NCBI RefSeq assembly: GCF_902498805.1
Contig: NZ_LR701596.1
Span: forward strand, 21,489-85,488
Direction: 5' to 3'
DNA: 64,000 bases
From: Imperialibacter sp. EC-SDR9
GTDB taxonomy: Bacteria > Bacteroidota > Bacteroidia > Cytophagales > Cyclobacteriaceae
Positions within the stretch are counted from its first letter, which is position 1. Each line of letters opens with the position of its first letter. The notes below the pieces were generated by a model. That model worked only from the letters and a program-made list of their open reading frames with translations. It was not told the DNA's origin and searched no databases. The position numbers were made by a program, and so were the translations under genes. This document shows positions 60,779-64,000 of the stretch, in pieces.

Positions 60779-63700
60779 TTATTGTGCCAAACTAAATCTG
60801 AGCTGCACGCCAAAGGCAGTTGTCACTCTCTTAAAGGAGCTCGAAATTCTTGGCTGGTTAAGGTTTCTTTCAAAGTAGAACTGAAGATTGAGCTGATCAT
60901 TAAGCATATAGCTTACGGTTGGTCGTACCTGATAATTAATATTTCCCGCCGTTATCGTCGGCTCATCATCAATTTTTCTTTGCAATGTCTTCGTATCTCT
61001 AACAGTAACTGCCACTCTGAAAGTAATGTCGTTTTTAAGTGTCACAGTCCTCCCCTGTACCTTAAATGGCAGTTCATAATCCGACTTGGTGACGCCATAA
61101 TCCAGCGTTACGTCGTTGCTTTTGAGCTCCGTCACCTGGCTGTTGGAGAGGTTGAGTGCAAGGTTCCGCTCTTTCTTGTATTCTATCCTGGCCGTTACTC
61201 TTGACTTGGTTCTGATATTAATACCAAGAAAAGGAGCAAACCGCTCGGATACCAACACCTGGCCAAGCACATAAATAGGAATCAAACCGTTTTCACCATT
61301 CAGAGAAGCCATTGGGTAATTCTCTATCTGGTTGGTAAGGTCAAAATTATCGGCATTGAGTGGTGATAGGGAGTCAGTATAAGCGAGTGTATTACTAAAG
61401 TTGTTGATACTCAAACTTGAGGTGTAGGCATGGGTAAGATTGATGGATGAAAAAACCTGCGCAAGCTTGGGTATGCGTGACAGACCGGCATAATCCACCC
61501 GCCAGTTAGGTATTGGAATCCTCGGGAACGGTGACAACGAAGCGTCGTTGGCAGAATGACCTGTATATGCAGCTAAAAACGCAGGGATCAACACATCCTG
61601 AGAATTGAGCGCATACTCTCCGGCACTATTTGAAGCGTCGAGTCTGCTTTTTATAATGGCCCTATTGTTCTCGAACTGCTTGAAAACAGACGAAATATTG
61701 GCAGTGTCATCTTTTATAAAGGCTGTGTTAATAGTTAAAATAGAAATATTGTAACTGCCCGATCGGGATGGTGTTAGAGAGCGGAAAGTCTCCAATTCAT
61801 CGTCGTATCGGTATATTTCCTGAAAATTACCCGTCACGGTCTTCTTTGCGTCAAGCTGAATTTTGAGATCTGTGAATGGCTCAATATTAGCTCTTAGCTG
61901 CAAATCTGTCGTGTTGTTTTGAGTGAAAGGTGCCGACAGCGACGTACTCTTGGCAATCCAGCCGTTTTCTGCCGCCCGGTATCTGATGGAGGGATCCTGG
62001 CTGCCGAAAATGAAGTCAGTACCTGGTGCATTAAAGCCGCTGTCCAGGCCAAATAAGTAAGCCCTTGGCCTGAAGCCTGGCAGCATGGTGCCTTCCCTTA
62101 TGCTGTACGTACCGTTGATTGACCTGACCGACATCAACAGTCTCAAAAGCCCTTTAAAAGCTTTATTCTCGGACTTTTTTGCTTCAGTTGTATCAACTTT
62201 TGTCCGGGGCCCTTTGGGGGCAGGCCCTGTCGGCCGGCGTCTAGGTGGGGCATTTATCGTCTTGAAATAAGGGACTTTATTATAAAGACCTACCAGGTCA
62301 ACCTTTCCATTCAGAGCCCTTTCCCTTGTATTTTGGATCAGGTTACCCAGCGTATCGGCCTGGGTGACAGACCCCGCCGTCCATGTATAGCCAACGGCAT
62401 AACGCAAATCGGCACTTACCCAGTCGGTGACAGGAAACTTATCGAAGGGCAGCCTGTAGTTGGCGCTGGCATTTTGGTCAAAGTTCTTCATCCGGCCAAG
62501 GTTTTTTAAATTGGTCCAGATGGAATCTTTCGCAGCCTGCGTGCTTATATCACCTTCGGGCTCATCAATAATAGCTCTTGCCTTGGCATTATAATCAAGG
62601 GTCAGGCTTTTAAAGACGCTCCACCGAACGCTGTACATTCTGCTGAAAGTAAAATACTTTTCATAAAATGGATCGAGGCCTACAGTGGTTAAGTTGGCAT
62701 TTCTAAGCTGAGTTCTGGCAAACCTTCTGTCTAAATCTCCCCTGATGGAAATATTGTTAGGCAGTGGTGATACGTTAATGTCTTTTATGAATTTCAGGTA
62801 GGGGCTTTTTAAAGCCTCCGAGTCCTTGAACGGCTCCAGCACCAGCCCTTGCGTTGAGTAGTTGTACCCAATGCCCCCCCTATAGTTCTTCAATAAATAA
62901 CTCTCAGTATTCACGTTGCTGCTCGTTACATCGCTATAGGAGTAATTAACAGAGAAATTTTCTATATCATAAAAATCCTGTCTGGCGTCCGGGTTTACCC
63001 TTTCCTTTCTCACATTTGTGAAATTCAAGCTTCGCCGTGTAGCTTGCTCCTCGACTATTTTCCTGTAGTTGTCCTGCCCCTCCTGGGTATCAATGCTAAG
63101 AAGTGAGGCTTCTAAAGGTATGTCCGGATCGAGCGGATCCCATTTGGGTGTCGCCACGGTATTTTCGTAACTGGCAAACATAGGGATTTTGATGCCCGTG
63201 TTGCCTGGTAGCAACTTATCCACGTTCACATTGGCTGAAACATCATAGCTAATGGTCTCTTCCCTTGTTCTTTCCGAAATACGTTGCTGGATTCCTCCAA
63301 AGCCTACAGTGGTGATTCTGGCTGAACCGGAGACGGTGGCAAAATCAGCCAGTTGCGCATTCAACCTGGTGTTGGCTGCCCACCCTTTGGTGTTGTCAAA
63401 GTCGGTTACCCGCAACTCGTTTGCCCAAATACAGACTGATTTAGGCTGCTGGTCGGGTGACTCCGGGTTTTTCACACCTATCATCATGGTAAGCACGGAA
63501 CTCATATCCGGCCTCCCAACAATTGTTACTTTGTAGTTCCCAACCTGCTCCGTATAGGGCAGTTCTACATTGAATTTCGCCCGGTTTCGGGCTGATTTGA
63601 CTGCATAGAGCTGGTTGAATTCAATATCGATCTCATTTTCGGCAGGCCAAACAAGTCGCTGTAGTGCTTCGCCTGACGAGCCTTCAACATTGGAAGGTGT

Positions 63701-63883
63701 TACCTTCAAAGGCACCTCAATCTCATAGTAATTCTGGTCAAAATCCGTCCCAAACCTAATGAAGCCGGAAACGTCATCATCGTTAAGCCCGTCCCCCTCG
63801 GCGTGCAGGAACATTTTGATTTTACCATAATTGATCAGGTCAAAATTGACGTTCTTAAATATAGCCCTGGCATCAATAGCGTC
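60779..63883 (-). pseudogene. sprA: sprA, 3' part only, interrupted by an insertion sequence
   Basis: The frame is open from 63883 to 60779 (1034 codons); the first Met is at 63814. The sequence is the C-terminal part of SprA, the very large (about 2300-2500 residue) outer-membrane translocon of type IX secretion: IFKNVNFDLINYGKIKMFLHAEGDG, KSVCIWANELRVTDFDNTKGWAANTR, DARQDFYDIENFSVNYSYSD, and the C-terminal barrel end [16 protein letters not shown]. Just upstream of residue DAIDARA there is a TAG (63884-63886) and then a sequence without SprA similarity that begins a transposase. So the 5' half, if it exists, lies beyond the element. Possible assembly or edge effect cannot be excluded. Confidence 0.85.
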
Positions 63884-64000
63884 CTAAACGAATAGAGTAG
63901 GGAGGTGTGAATTAAGTATCTCAAAGTTAGCTTTGAGTTGCACAACAAAAGACTACACCTCCCATGGTAAATCTAAACTTATTCTCGCAGATCATCTCAA
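63884..64000 (+). mobile_element. Left end of an IS4-like insertion sequence inside sprA
   Basis: From about 63884 the sequence no longer encodes SprA. It has nested inverted repeats (GGGAGGTGT 63900-63908 with ACACCTCCC 63955-63963; inner CTCAAAG/CTTTGAG 63920-63937) directly before a transposase start at 63964. Hairpins over the start of a transposase gene are known from IS10/IS50 to block translation from read-through transcripts. The exact IS boundary and target duplication cannot be fixed without the right end. Confidence 0.75.
63964..64000 (+). CDS. Transposase, IS4 family with DUF4372-like N-terminus (partial)
   Basis: Only 12 residues are visible (MVNLNLFSQIIS), running off the right edge. 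The start resembles Bacteroidota IS4-family transposases that begin with a short LFSQII-type segment of the DUF4372 domain. The call rests on that short match and on the surrounding inverted repeats. Confidence 0.5.
   Translation, partial: MVNLNLFSQIIS

Noticed and set aside
60340..60813. Longer gcvH start giving 157 residues
   Set aside because: The extra 31 residues have no match to the H-protein fold and overlap the sprA leader region; the ATG at 60720 gives the normal length.
1..64000. CRISPR array or restriction-modification cluster
   Set aside because: I saw no series of short direct repeats with spacers and no methylase, nuclease or Cas motifs in the window.

Overview
The window comes from a Bacteroidota chromosome, most likely a free-living member of the Cytophagales. 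The signs are type IX secretion genes (porU, porV, sprA), a SusC/SusD pair, lipoprotein-rich secreted hydrolases, kelch/FN3 surface proteins with a type IX sorting tail, a DUF5690 permease, and the response regulator-thioredoxin reductase / cNMP-histidine kinase pair. Closest genus is inference only.

Layout. 0-9 kb: end of a two-component pair, a secreted glycosidase, two DUF1080 (3-keto-disaccharide hydrolase type) proteins, a palindromic repeat, a RelE/ParE-type toxin-antitoxin pair and an M24 peptidase. 9-13.6 kb (minus strand): a candidate RNA-repair locus, made of a structured array of tRNA and tRNA-like elements followed by slipin, a TPR protein and RtcB RNA ligase. 13.8-20.3 kb: a sulfatase, two conserved small proteins, a RES-Xre toxin-antitoxin pair and a glycosidase-like protein fused to a formylglycine-generating-enzyme-like domain. 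20.3-30.5 kb: a three-gene unit with a caspase-like protease, a 2740-residue kelch/LamG/FN3 surface protein and a small membrane-anchored partner. 30.8-45.4 kb: a phosphorus-acquisition region, with SusC/SusD plus three phosphoesterases, then a TIGR03364-type oxidoreductase, a DUF5690 permease, a PhnZ-like HD oxygenase and a phosphonatase-like HAD enzyme. 45.5-64 kb: an M16-like protein without its zinc motif, porV, porU, pssA, a metallo-beta-lactamase-fold hydrolase, a FAD oxidoreductase, a Tol-propeller/Omp85-like protein, yicC, two tonB-like genes, a VanZ protein, gcvH, and the 3' part of sprA, cut by a transposon that starts at the right edge.

The best candidate for an undescribed system is the RNA locus at about 12.3-13.5 kb. 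Three elements fold as conventional tRNAs (Tyr GUA, Phe GAA, Lys CUU). Further along, two elements are arranged as if circularly permuted: the T-arm and 3' acceptor strand lie two bases upstream of a complementary 5' acceptor strand and D-arm. One of these carries an Asn (GUU) anticodon arm and the other lacks one. Tyr, Asn and Lys tRNAs are classic targets of anticodon nucleases, and RtcB seals the kind of ends those nucleases leave. An array of tRNA mimics made next to RtcB, slipin and a TPR protein could therefore be a decoy, sensor or repair-substrate system. This is inference from sequence and needs RNA evidence.

The second notable point is that sprA, a core part of the type IX secretion and gliding machinery, is interrupted by an insertion sequence, while several clients and partners of that system lie in the same window.
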